DNA of 64,000 nt, taken from VXMF01 sp965206775 (GTDB lineage Bacteria > Acidobacteriota > Terriglobia > Bryobacterales > UBA6623). The notes under the pieces were generated by a model, which saw only the letters and a program-made list of their open reading frames with translations, did not search any database and was not told where the DNA came from. The stretch lies in NCBI GenBank assembly GCA_965206775.1, contig CBDBKU010000003.1, positions 558,001-622,000 of the forward strand, given 5' to 3'. The translations under genes and the position numbers were made by a program. Below, piece after piece: positions 1 to 8,136 of the stretch (position 1 is the stretch's first letter; the number at the start of each line of letters is the position of its first letter).

Positions 1-1
1 C

Positions 2-2113
2 GCAACGGACTTGCTGAACGCGACCCGCCAGTTCATCTCGCTCGGCCGGTGGGAAGGCGACCACTGGACATCGATCGCCAAAGTGAACGAGCGCGACGGA
101 TACGTCTACAGCCCGGCGGCAGTCGCCGATGAGGAAGGCGGAATCTGGATTGCCTGGTCCGAGTTCAACGAGATCGAGCAAGATTTCGATGTTTACGCCC
201 GCCACTGGGACGGCCGCGGATTCGGGAGCGTTGCTCGACTCAGCGCAGGGCGCGGACCTGACCTGCGGCCATCGATCGCCTTGCAAGCCGATGGCTCCCC
301 GGTGGTGGCCTGGGAATCCGCCCGCAAGGGCGCGGTACGGATCGCCGTGGCCACGATATCGGACAGTGACTGGACCGCTCGCCTCGTTACGCAGGACGAG
401 GGGTTCAACTTCCGGCCCAATCTCGCGACCGCCGGGGACGGCACGGTCTGGCTGGCATTCGACCGGTGGGTGGACGGCGACTACGACGTCATGCTTCGCA
501 CATTGAGTGGCGGCAATTGGTCCGAGGAGACCGCATTCTTTGCCTCGGAGGAGGACGAGCAGCGCCCGATGATTCGCTTCGCGGCGGACGGAACCGCTTG
601 GATTCACGCGTCGAAGCGAGTGTCCGGGGTCCGAGGCGAGCAGCGATTCGAACTGCCTGCGGAGGCTCGCGACTACGTGGCCTCGATGGGGAGCTTGGAC
701 GAATTCCAGATCGATGCGTCAGGACGATTCTGGTTCTTGCGTCAGGTCACCTCCTTCCACCCAGGCAACCCCGGCTACCGAGCCGGACGGTCTCCGGCGT
801 CCGAGGGCGCTTGGTTTGACGGCGAGACGCTCCAGAGGTTCACCCTCGAAGTTGCGATCGGGTACCGCGCACCGGCCTTCGACCAGGGCGGATACTGGCA
901 CGCCACCGACATGATGGTCTACCGCAAGGTGATCGAGCCGGTCACCGCAGCTGTGAGGGGCGACGCGGTAGTCGGCCCGGTTGGCGAGACAAAGGCCGCG
1001 AAATCTCGCCCGGACCACGTGCCGCACGAAACGCTCGAGCTGGACGGCGAGACCTACACGCTCTACTACGGCGAGATGCACACCCACCTAGGAGAGTATC
1101 CCGGAGACCGGACCATCGAGATGTGGATCGACCGGTACTACATGAACGCCATGGAGAGCGGCGTGCTCGACTTCGGAGCGGCCTCGGACCACGACTGGCC
1201 GTCCATGACAAATTCCAAGTACCGCGTGGAGCAGGCCTATTCCAACGTGCTCTCCGAGGAGGGACGCTTCGAGGGCTTTGCCAGTTACGAGTGGAGCGGG
1301 GACGCGGCGGGCCGCCGCCGCTACGGCGACCGCACGATAGTCTTCACGAGACCCTTCTCCACGATTTATCGGATCACCGACCCAGCGAGCAACTCGATTG
1401 AGGAATTGCGCCAGATGCTTGCGGGTGAGAACGCCATTCCTTGGGTGCATCATGTCGGTGCTCCCTGGGGTGCGGTGGACTGGTCGAAGCACGACGAGAC
1501 GGCCGAGCCGGTGGTCGAGATCACGTCAGGGCACGGAGTCTACGAAACGTACGACAAGCCGCGAGCCGTCACGGACTGGCTGCGCCGTCCGCCCGTTGGC
1601 AAGACATCGATTCAAGACGGCTTGGCGGCCGGCAAGAAATTCGGCTTCGTCGGCTCTAGCGACCGGCACGACGGCATCAGCGGCTACAACACCGGCATGC
1701 TCGCTGTCTTCGCGAAGGAACTGAGTCGCGAATCGGTGCTCGAAGCGCTTCGCGCGCGACGGACCTACGCAGTGCGAGGTGGCGAGCCGATTCTACTCGA
1801 CTTCCGTGTCAACGGGGTCTTCCAAGGAGGCGAAGTCGAATCAGGCGGATCCGTGCCGAGCCTGTCGGTAAAGGTCAATGCAGAATCACCGGTCGAGAAA
1901 GTCGAGATCGTGAGCAACGGCGATTACATCTATACCCACGTCCCGGACGAAGAGACAGCTAGCTCGGAATTCACGTATAGCGACACCGGCGAACCCGAGC
2001 CAGGCACTTACTACTATGTCCGGGTCTGGCTGAAAGGCCGTTCCGAAGAGTCGAATTACTTGCAGCAGGCTATAGGCAAGTACGCTTGGAGCTCGCCTGT
2101 CTGGTTGAAGTAG
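2..2113 (+). CDS. DUF3604 family protein, 5' end cut by window edge
   Basis: The reading frame is open to the window edge, so the true start is probably outside; a TTG at 11 is the first possible start inside. The N-terminal half (about residues 30-300) has repeated W-[VI]-A-W and DYDV-type blocks, resembling a beta-propeller of the sialidase/NHL kind. The C-terminal half (about 340-700) is a DUF3604 domain with PHP-like metal motifs: GEMHTH near residue 355, ASDHDW near 395, and GSSDRH near 552. The enzyme function of DUF3604 is not established; the histidine/aspartate motifs suggest a metal-dependent hydrolase, which is inference. A paralogue lies at 4967-7441 on the same strand. The family is often exported; the signal peptide would lie outside the window. 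Confidence 0.85.
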   Translation, partial: ATDLLNATRQFISLGRWEGDHWTSIAKVNERDGYVYSPAAVADEEGGIWIAWSEFNEIEQDFDVYARHWDGRGFGSVARLSAGRGPDLRPSIALQADGSPVVAWESARKGAVRIAVATISDSDWTARLVTQDEGFNFRPNLATAGDGTVWLAFDRWVDGDYDVMLRTLSGGNWSEETAFFASEEDEQRPMIRFAADGTAWIHASKRVSGVRGEQRFELPAEARDYVASMGSLDEFQIDASGRFWFLRQVTSFHPGNPGYRAGRSPASEGAWFDGETLQRFTLEVAIGYRAPAFDQGGYWHATDMMVYRKVIEPVTAAVRGDAVVGPVGETKAAKSRPDHVPHETLELDGETYTLYYGEMHTHLGEYPGDRTIEMWIDRYYMNAMESGVLDFGAASDHDWPSMTNSKYRVEQAYSNVLSEEGRFEGFASYEWSGDAAGRRRYGDRTIVFTRPFSTIYRITDPASNSIEELRQMLAGENAIPWVHHVGAPWGAVDWSKHDETAEPVVEITSGHGVYETYDKPRAVTDWLRRPPVGKTSIQDGLAAGKKFGFVGSSDRHDGISGYNTGMLAVFAKELSRESVLEALRARRTYAVRGGEPILLDFRVNGVFQGGEVESGGSVPSLSVKVNAESPVEKVEIVSNGDYIYTHVPDEETASSEFTYSDTGEPEPGTYYYVRVWLKGRSEESNYLQQAIGKYAWSSPVWLK

Positions 2114-2130
2114 AGCACTGCAGGACCTCT

Positions 2131-2164
2131 ATTGGTGGGTTCGATTCCACCTGTGCCTCCACCT
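2131..2164 (+). other. tRNA/tmRNA 3'-end-like remnant
   Basis: Just after the DUF3604 stop there is a stretch resembling a T-arm and acceptor end: GGTGG and CCACC arms around gttcgatt, then a tgcctccacc end close to a 3'-CCA terminus. The loop has one base too many for a proper T-arm, and no matching D-arm, anticodon arm or 5' acceptor lies upstream, where the coding sequence is. It is therefore not a working tRNA. It may be the degraded 3' end left at an integration site, or chance similarity. Confidence 0.3.
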
Positions 2165-2271
2165 GGAGCCCTCTCGATACAGAGGAACTTGCTTTCTCGG
2201 AGCGCCGTCCCGGCACTGAGTTGGGGAATCGGGTCGCGCTGAGGGGATTCTGGAGTTGATGGTCAATCGCC

Positions 2272-3312
2272 CTACGGTTTCTTCGCGTACCGCAGCACTC
2301 CCCTCGATCCACCCACCTGGGCACCGAGAACCCGATTCCCATAAGCAGCAACACCTTCGGCCCCGCTCGTGACCCTGCTGAGATCTGGCTTGGGGTCGGG
2401 GATGAACGCCCGCACCTTCCCGGTCCGGGCGTCGCCAATGTAAATCCCTCTGTCGAAGCCAGGATTCCGGGGGCTGCCGGTTGCATCGGGGTCGAAGCCG
2501 GAATCCGAGTCGGCGACATAGATTCTGTCGCTCTCGTCGATGTAGATCCCGCTTGGAGATCCGAACTGAGTCCACGTGGCGAGGTGGCTTCCGTCGGTTT
2601 GGAGGACTTGGATTCTTTGGTTGGCTCGATCCCCCACGAACAGGCGGCCTTGCGAATCGATGGCCAGCGCATGGATTCCCCGAAACTCACCAGGGCCCGT
2701 ACCGCGGGTTCCCCAAGCGCCAACAAACGTCCCGTCCTCCCTGAACCTGACGATACGGTTGTTCCCTCCATCCCCATGGTTATGGCCGTCTCCGACGAAG
2801 ATGTCGCCATCCCTCGACACCACGACGTCCGATGGACAGCGGAACGTGTTCTCTCCCTCGCCAGCCACGCCCGCAGTCCCCAAGCTCATGAGAAGTTCGC
2901 CTGTCGGGCTGAACTTATGCACCTGATGGCCCTTGCCACCTTCATTGCCAGTCTCGCAATACGAATGCACCGCGTCGGTGACCCATACGTTGCCTTCGTG
3001 GTCGGCATGGATCCCGTGGGGCCAAATGAAGAGGCCTGACCCGAAGCTCCGGATCAGACCTCCGTCGGCATCGAATAGCAGGACGGCATCCAAGTCGCTT
3101 CCCTTGCAATTGCTCCCTGCGCAGCGCTCGGCCACCCAGACCTTGCCGGTGAACTTGCCATCCGAATCGCGGTGGGGATAGATCGCGCTTGTGGAGCCCC
3201 ATGCTCTCCCTACGGGGAGCGATCCCCATTGCTCTCCCGCGTCGTATGGATTCGGCGCTCGCTGCTGGGCAAGGGCCGACGCACAGAAAACGAGAATCAA
3301 GATCGTCCGCAT
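2272..3312 (-). CDS. Secreted NHL-repeat (peptidyl-amidating-lyase-like) beta-propeller protein
   Basis: A 346-residue protein. The ATG at 3312 is chosen because it starts a clear Sec signal peptide (M-R-T then a hydrophobic stretch ending A-L-A-Q-Q) and has a GAGGG upstream; the longer frame adds 29 residues without signal-like character. NHL repeats recur along the whole chain (blocks such as WPHGIH, DGDIFVGDGHNHG, GRLFVGDRANQRIQV, DRIYVADSD). The order of motifs, starting NPYDAGEQWG-x-LP, resembles bacterial homologues of peptidyl-alpha-hydroxyglycine amidating lyase. NHL proteins are often only binding propellers, so enzymatic activity is uncertain. It lies opposite in strand to the DUF3604 genes and shares strand with the VWFA gene at 3585-4625. 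Confidence 0.8.
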   Translation of the reverse strand: MRTILILVFCASALAQQRAPNPYDAGEQWGSLPVGRAWGSTSAIYPHRDSDGKFTGKVWVAERCAGSNCKGSDLDAVLLFDADGGLIRSFGSGLFIWPHGIHADHEGNVWVTDAVHSYCETGNEGGKGHQVHKFSPTGELLMSLGTAGVAGEGENTFRCPSDVVVSRDGDIFVGDGHNHGDGGNNRIVRFREDGTFVGAWGTRGTGPGEFRGIHALAIDSQGRLFVGDRANQRIQVLQTDGSHLATWTQFGSPSGIYIDESDRIYVADSDSGFDPDATGSPRNPGFDRGIYIGDARTGKVRAFIPDPKPDLSRVTSGAEGVAAYGNRVLGAQVGGSRGVLRYAKKP

Positions 3313-3584
3313 GAAAAGGCCCTCACTCATGATCCAGCCATCCGGGGACGAGACCACGCCCTCGCCCAATTCGCGATGCGGGTCCAGCAGTATATTCACT
3401 GGTCAATACCAGCATCTCGGCCCTACGTCGCACCAACAAGACCCCCGATTGCGGGGCTGTGAACCGGCTCGGTGTCGAAGCGCCACCGCAATGATCCAAT
3501 CGATGCATGGAACCCCCATCGATTCGCTCGCAATAAAGGATACCGCCGAGCCTGGCGTCCGAGAGTGCCGGCATCCCCGGGGAG

Positions 3585-4625
3585 TCAGTGAACGATGACG
3601 CGCCGACCGCCATAGAGCTTTCCGATACTCGTGTCCTTCAGTCGGACCTCGACCTGACGCGGGGTCGGTTCGTCGCCTGATCGGCTCGGGTAGTAGCCCA
3701 CGACGTACTCGGTTTGGGCCAAGGCCGCAAGGGAGTTGAGGATGCTGCGAATCGCCGCACTGCTCTGGTTCTTGAGATCGTAGCTGCGACCGCCCGTGAG
3801 CCTACCGAGATCCGCCAACTCCTTCTGGCGGAGTTCTTGCTCGTTCGACCTGGACTGGCTCGGGGAAGCCGAGCGGAACGTGGGCCGCCCCCTCGCAGCG
3901 CGCCGGGCGGTGCTTGCGTTCCGCCTACGAGTCCGCTCGACAATCTGCTGATGGCCCAGCACAACGGGATAGATGGGAATTCCGAAGTGGTTTGCGGCGC
4001 GGAGCGCCCATTCCGATTCGAAATCCGAGGTGCTGAACCCGTCCGAGAACACGACCATCATCCTCGTCGCGCTCCCGCCACGCTTCGACACGTCTCGCGC
4101 CGTCTCCAAGATCGACTCGTAGATGCGCGTGTGGCTGTCTTCGGCGGCGTATGCGAGGTCAAGCGCGCGCTCGAGCTTGTCGACATTGTTGGTGGGCCCG
4201 GTGAATCGCGTGAGCTTGCGCGCGAAGCCGTATATGGAGATCGAGACGTGCTCGTTGACTTCCTTGAGGATGCCTTCGCGGATGGTCCGTATGTCCAGCA
4301 GTCCCCGGCGCATCACACTGTGGCTGATATCAATGAGGAAGATGATCTCAACGGGCACCGATCGACTGCTGGCAGAGTCTTCACCCGGGCCGGACGGGCC
4401 CTCGACAAACGCGATTTCCTGTATCTTGCCGTCCTCGAGCAACTCGAATGCTTGGTCTCCAAGCCCGCCGATGGATGTCTTCTTCTTGTACACATGCAGC
4501 GGCACGACCACGAGGCTCGATTCGGTCGTGATGATCAAGCCGGGGTCTTCGTCCAGCGGGACGGACGACTGCGCGGAGACAGTGGTTGCCACCAGCAGCA
4601 ATCCGGCCAACAGTCTTCCGCGCAT
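3585..4625 (-). CDS. VWFA-related (acidobacterial-type) secreted protein
   Basis: 346 residues with an N-terminal signal peptide (M-R-G-R, then LLAGLLLVATTVSA-QS). After an Ig-like strand region with the typical VVPLHV...FELLEDGK block, a von Willebrand A domain begins near residue 94 with the MIDAS-type D99-x-S101-x-S103. A further FSDGFST block fits the third MIDAS loop. This layout is that of the VWFA-related proteins abundant in Acidobacteriota. Residues about 225-265 are an unusual Arg/Ser-rich low-complexity insert. The start at 4625 is preferred over upstream starts because of the signal peptide, and because a TAGACT hexamer lies 10 nt upstream. The role is probably extracytoplasmic binding; no ligand can be inferred. 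Confidence 0.85.
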   Translation of the reverse strand: MRGRLLAGLLLVATTVSAQSSVPLDEDPGLIITTESSLVVVPLHVYKKKTSIGGLGDQAFELLEDGKIQEIAFVEGPSGPGEDSASSRSVPVEIIFLIDISHSVMRRGLLDIRTIREGILKEVNEHVSISIYGFARKLTRFTGPTNNVDKLERALDLAYAAEDSHTRIYESILETARDVSKRGGSATRMMVVFSDGFSTSDFESEWALRAANHFGIPIYPVVLGHQQIVERTRRRNASTARRAARGRPTFRSASPSQSRSNEQELRQKELADLGRLTGGRSYDLKNQSSAAIRSILNSLAALAQTEYVVGYYPSRSGDEPTPRQVEVRLKDTSIGKLYGGRRVIVH

Positions 4626-4635
4626 CGGCGTCCAT

Positions 4636-4641
4636 AGTCTA
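4636..4641 (-). promoter_or_regulatory. -10-like hexamer (TAGACT) of the VWFA gene
   Basis: On the minus strand TAGACT ends 10 nt before the ATG at 4625, which predicts a 5' leader of only a few bases. No Shine-Dalgarno sequence is present. Confidence 0.4.
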
Positions 4642-4931
4642 TCAGCGAACCGCCGAACAGCCCGTCGTTGTAGGTCCCCGATCAGCAGCGGTTCCGCGAT
4701 GGAGCACATCTGTCTTGCAAGGATATTCGCCCTGCAATCGGCTCTTGAATTCATCTCGCGGATCAATTTTTTGCCCTCAGGAACAAGGACTCCCTATGCC
4801 TGTCAATGCCGCTCCAATAGGTGGCACTCCTCGCACGTGTCGCGATCGCGAGAAGGCAAGCGTCCGCAAGCCAAATCCGTTTCCGGAGCTGCACATGTTC
4901 CGGCGCACGAACCGCTGATGCCATGACAGGC
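4642..4931. other. Divergent intergenic region, no gene seen
   Basis: About 290 bases between the divergent VWFA and DUF3604 genes. Several short frames cross it but none resembles a known protein or continues a neighbour's domain. It presumably holds the promoters of both genes; a TACGAT hexamer at 4932-4937 borders it. Confidence 0.4.
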
Positions 4932-4966
4932 TACGATGCTTGGACAGGAGCCAGAAAGAAACGTCC

Positions 4967-7441
4967 ATGTCATCCGATCACTCGTCCAAGTCTGGCCGCG
5001 GCCTGGCAATCATCGCGGTCTGCGGGCTATTGGTCGCTGCATCACAGGCGCAGGTCAGCGAAATCTCGAGCACGGACCGACACGCGGACTGGCCGTCTGC
5101 AGCAATCGCCCCGAACGGGGACCTTTGGGTCGCCTGGGCCGAATACGATGGCCGAGGCGCCGACGAGATAAGGATCCGGCAGCGATCAGACGAAGGCTGG
5201 CAGGAATCGATCACCGCGAGCCCGCGAGCCGGCGACTATCTCAAGACGGCGCTCGCGATCCAGCCCGACGGTCGCGTATGGGTCGCCTGGGCCGGGCAGG
5301 TCGGCGGCAACTTCGACCTGTACTCCCGAAGCTGGCACAACGGACGATGGGACCCGGTCGAGCGCCTGACATCCGATTGGCAGCCGGATCTCCATCACCG
5401 TCTGCTGGCCGACGGAGAGGGCCGTCTCTACCTTGTCTGGCAATCGTTCCGTACCGGCGACGCCAATATCTATCTGAAAACCTATGACGGGAGCCGCTGG
5501 TCGGCAGCCACGCCCGTAACCTCGCACGAGGCGAACGACTGGGAACCGGACGCCGCGCTGGATAGGCAGGGACGCCTGTTTATCGTGTACGACACCTATC
5601 GCCACGGAGACTACGACGTCAATCTGCGCGTGTTCGAGGACGGGAAGCTATCCCCGGAATTCCCGATCGCCGATTCGCCTAACTTCGAGGCCCGCGCAAC
5701 CGTTGCAGTCGATGGCGAAGGCCGGGCGTGGGTCGCTTGGGACGATCAGGGGCCGAACTGGGCGCTCGACATGCCCTTCTGGGACCGCGAGAGCGAAAGG
5801 GGCGACTGGGGAACCCCTCCGCCGTGGAGCGTGGAACGGTCGGTCGGGCAAATGGTCAGCCTGCGCCACTCGCAGAAAATTGGCGTGGCGGTATTCTCCG
5901 GCGGTCAGCGATGGACTCCGCAGGGCTCCCTCGAGGGTGCAATGACCGACGAATTCGCCCTGTCGTACGAAATACCCCAGATGACGATCGACCCAAGCGG
6001 GTCACCTCGCCTCTTCCTACGCCGCTGGGTTCCTCGCAATGACGGAGGAACCATGAAAGAGCGCCCTGCTGCATGGAATATCCACTCGATGACCTACTCA
6101 GGGGACCGGTGGTCATCACCCCAACCGGTAGAAGGCAGCGCTGGCAGCAACGACCAGCGCCTATCGACCGCCATCGATCTGAATGGAAGGATGTGGATCG
6201 CGTACCCGTCGGACGACCGATGGATGCCGGGCGGGCCCGTAGTCCAACACGACGAGCGGCCGATCGGGAAGATTCGAGTAGATCGGGTGGCTGCGGCCGA
6301 ACCAGCCCGTCCCGAACTGAATCCGGTCGCTCCGAGGGAAGCTGCCCGGCCGTACGAGAGAACGGCTTGGACGGACCGCCGGCAGGCGATCGCTTCAGGC
6401 GAGAAGCGCTACCAACTCTACTGGGGAGACTTGCACCGCCACACCGAGATCAGCGGCGACGGTGGCTTCGACGGCACGTTGTGGGACATGTACCGCTATG
6501 CGCTCGATGCGGCCGAACTGGACTTCATAGCTTCCACGGATCACTACTACGGGGCCAGCGGTGCCAAGGGCCGCCCCGAGGGCCGCGGCTACGACTGGTG
6601 GAGGACCCAGAAGCTTGCCGACGCATTTCACGTGCGGGGGAGGTTCTCCCCTTTATTCGGATACGAACGATCGCTCCGATGGCCGTACGGACATCGCAAC
6701 GTCATCAATCTAGAACGAGGCACGGCGGCGTTGAACCGGATGATCGACCGGGATCGTGAGAGCGATGAGTTCCCGCGAGAGCCCGAAGAACTGCGGCTCT
6801 GGGAGCGACTGCGGGGCCAGGAAGCAATCAGCATTCCTCACACGATTGCCGCAGGCGGCGGCACGAATTTCGCCTACAACGATCCGGCCATGGAGCCGCT
6901 ACTGGAAATCTACCAAGGATGCCGGATGAGCTACGAGGCCGAGGGCGCTCCGCGGGTTAACTCGGCAAAGCGCTTCGCCGACGGGTTCGCCCAGGGCGCG
7001 CTCGACAAGGGATACAAGATCGGCTTCATCGCTTCCTCCGATCACCGCTCCACACACATCTCCTACGCGGCGGTCTACGCCGAGGAGCCGACGCGTGAGG
7101 GGATTTTCAGGGCGTTGCAGCAGCGCCACGCCTACGCCGCTACCGATAACATCGTGGTCGACGTGCGAATCGGCGACGCCATCATGGGCGATGCGACAAG
7201 GACCGGTGACAAGCCCCAAGTCCACGTTGAGGTGCGAGGCACGGGCCCGATTCACAAGATCCAGATCATCAAGGACAACACCTACGTGTACTCGGCGAGT
7301 CCCGGCGTCCGGGAAGTGTCGTTCGCATTCCGAGACGCAGACGCAACTCCAGGCGAGAGCTACTACTATGTCCGCGTGCAGCAGGAGGACGGGCAGATGG
7401 CTTGGGCTTCGCCGATCTGGGTCGAATACCGCCCCGAATGA
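4967..7441 (+). CDS. DUF3604 family secreted protein (paralogue of the first gene)
   Basis: 824 residues. The ATG at 4967 is preferred over the in-frame TTG at 4940: it gives a clean signal peptide (GLAIIAVCGLLVAASQAQ), leaves an AGGAG upstream, and a TACGAT hexamer at 4932-4937 would put transcription start after the TTG. Residues about 35-420 carry the same repeated W-x-A-W / DYDV propeller-like blocks as the gene at the window start. The DUF3604 domain follows (about 475-815), with GDLHRHT near 488, STDHYY near 525 and ASSDHR near 695, a set like that of PHP-family metal hydrolases. The catalytic role is not known. The two paralogues differ in the first metal motif (GEMHTH against GDLHRH), so substrates may differ. 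Confidence 0.85.
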   Translation: MSSDHSSKSGRGLAIIAVCGLLVAASQAQVSEISSTDRHADWPSAAIAPNGDLWVAWAEYDGRGADEIRIRQRSDEGWQESITASPRAGDYLKTALAIQPDGRVWVAWAGQVGGNFDLYSRSWHNGRWDPVERLTSDWQPDLHHRLLADGEGRLYLVWQSFRTGDANIYLKTYDGSRWSAATPVTSHEANDWEPDAALDRQGRLFIVYDTYRHGDYDVNLRVFEDGKLSPEFPIADSPNFEARATVAVDGEGRAWVAWDDQGPNWALDMPFWDRESERGDWGTPPPWSVERSVGQMVSLRHSQKIGVAVFSGGQRWTPQGSLEGAMTDEFALSYEIPQMTIDPSGSPRLFLRRWVPRNDGGTMKERPAAWNIHSMTYSGDRWSSPQPVEGSAGSNDQRLSTAIDLNGRMWIAYPSDDRWMPGGPVVQHDERPIGKIRVDRVAAAEPARPELNPVAPREAARPYERTAWTDRRQAIASGEKRYQLYWGDLHRHTEISGDGGFDGTLWDMYRYALDAAELDFIASTDHYYGASGAKGRPEGRGYDWWRTQKLADAFHVRGRFSPLFGYERSLRWPYGHRNVINLERGTAALNRMIDRDRESDEFPREPEELRLWERLRGQEAISIPHTIAAGGGTNFAYNDPAMEPLLEIYQGCRMSYEAEGAPRVNSAKRFADGFAQGALDKGYKIGFIASSDHRSTHISYAAVYAEEPTREGIFRALQQRHAYAATDNIVVDVRIGDAIMGDATRTGDKPQVHVEVRGTGPIHKIQIIKDNTYVYSASPGVREVSFAFRDADATPGESYYYVRVQQEDGQMAWASPIWVEYRPE

Positions 7442-7506
7442 ACGCAGCTTTTGCCGGCCTGGAGGACGCTACACCAGGTCCGCGATGCTTGTATGCGGGC
7501 TAAACT

Positions 7507-7530
7507 GGGCCGGGCCGCCGGGCCCGGCCC
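7507..7530. repeat. Perfect GC-only inverted repeat
   Basis: Two 10-base arms, gggccgggcc and ggcccggccc, surround a 4-base loop. It lies between the DUF3604 stop and the flavodoxin start, 16 bases before the ATG. There is no following T-run, so a classical terminator is not supported; it could be a leader hairpin controlling the flavodoxin gene or part of a read-through barrier. Confidence 0.7.
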
Positions 7531-7546
7531 GCGCGAGAAACCGATC

Positions 7547-8119
7547 ATGACATTCAAGGCAGTCCTTCAGGCGGCAGCGCTCGGCGCTTTGGCCGTATCC
7601 GCATCGGGCCAGGACGTGACCGTCCTCGTCGCCTACCACTCGCAGTCAGGAAACACCGAGAGCATGGCAGAGGCGCTCGCCGAGGGGGCTCGCGGCGACG
7701 GAGCGGAAGCAGTCGTCAAGCGAATCGGCGACGTGACGCAAGAGGACCTGGAATCGGCGGATGGCATCGCTCTCGGTTCGCCGGTTCATATGGGAGACGT
7801 CGCGGTCGAGGTCAGGACGGCGCTCGTCGACTGGGCCTACGGGAAGGGCTTCTGGCGCAGTAGGGGGCTGGAGAACAAGGCGTGCGCGGTGTTCGCGACC
7901 GGAGGCGCGCCATCGAACGGCAAGGAATTCACGATGCTCAGCATGGCGCTCGGCATGTTGCAGTACGGCATGGTGCTGGTGACGCCGTACGGCGGGCTGG
8001 GCGCTTCCGCCACCACGGGCACCCCGGAGCATGAGAAGGGCGTCGGCGAGCACGAGCTGGACGAGGCCCGCAACCTCGGTGCGAGGCTGGTCGAGGTCGC
8101 TCGGCGGCTGAAAGACTGA
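7547..8119 (+). CDS. Flavodoxin-like protein with N-terminal signal peptide
   Basis: 190 residues. The start at 7547 is chosen because a signal-like segment follows (K4, hydrophobic to residue 19, possible cleavage at A-S-G/Q-D). The flavodoxin fold starts directly: VTVLVAYHS then the FMN-phosphate loop HSQSGNTE (31-38), with GSPVHMGDV near 83-91 and a FATGG loop near 122. The sequence is closest in feel to WrbA/NAD(P)H:quinone-reductase-type flavodoxins. Export would be unusual for a flavodoxin because FMN is made in the cytoplasm, so either a Tat-independent cofactor supply or a retained N-terminal helix must be assumed. It sits 105 bases after the DUF3604 gene, possibly in the same transcript, with a strong hairpin between. 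Confidence 0.8.
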   Translation: MTFKAVLQAAALGALAVSASGQDVTVLVAYHSQSGNTESMAEALAEGARGDGAEAVVKRIGDVTQEDLESADGIALGSPVHMGDVAVEVRTALVDWAYGKGFWRSRGLENKACAVFATGGAPSNGKEFTMLSMALGMLQYGMVLVTPYGGLGASATTGTPEHEKGVGEHELDEARNLGARLVEVARRLKD

Positions 8120-8136
8120 CTGGTTCAGATGCCCGC

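Noticed and set aside
4940..4966. TTG start for the second DUF3604 gene
   Set aside because: The ATG at 4967 gives a proper signal peptide and uses the AGGAG upstream.
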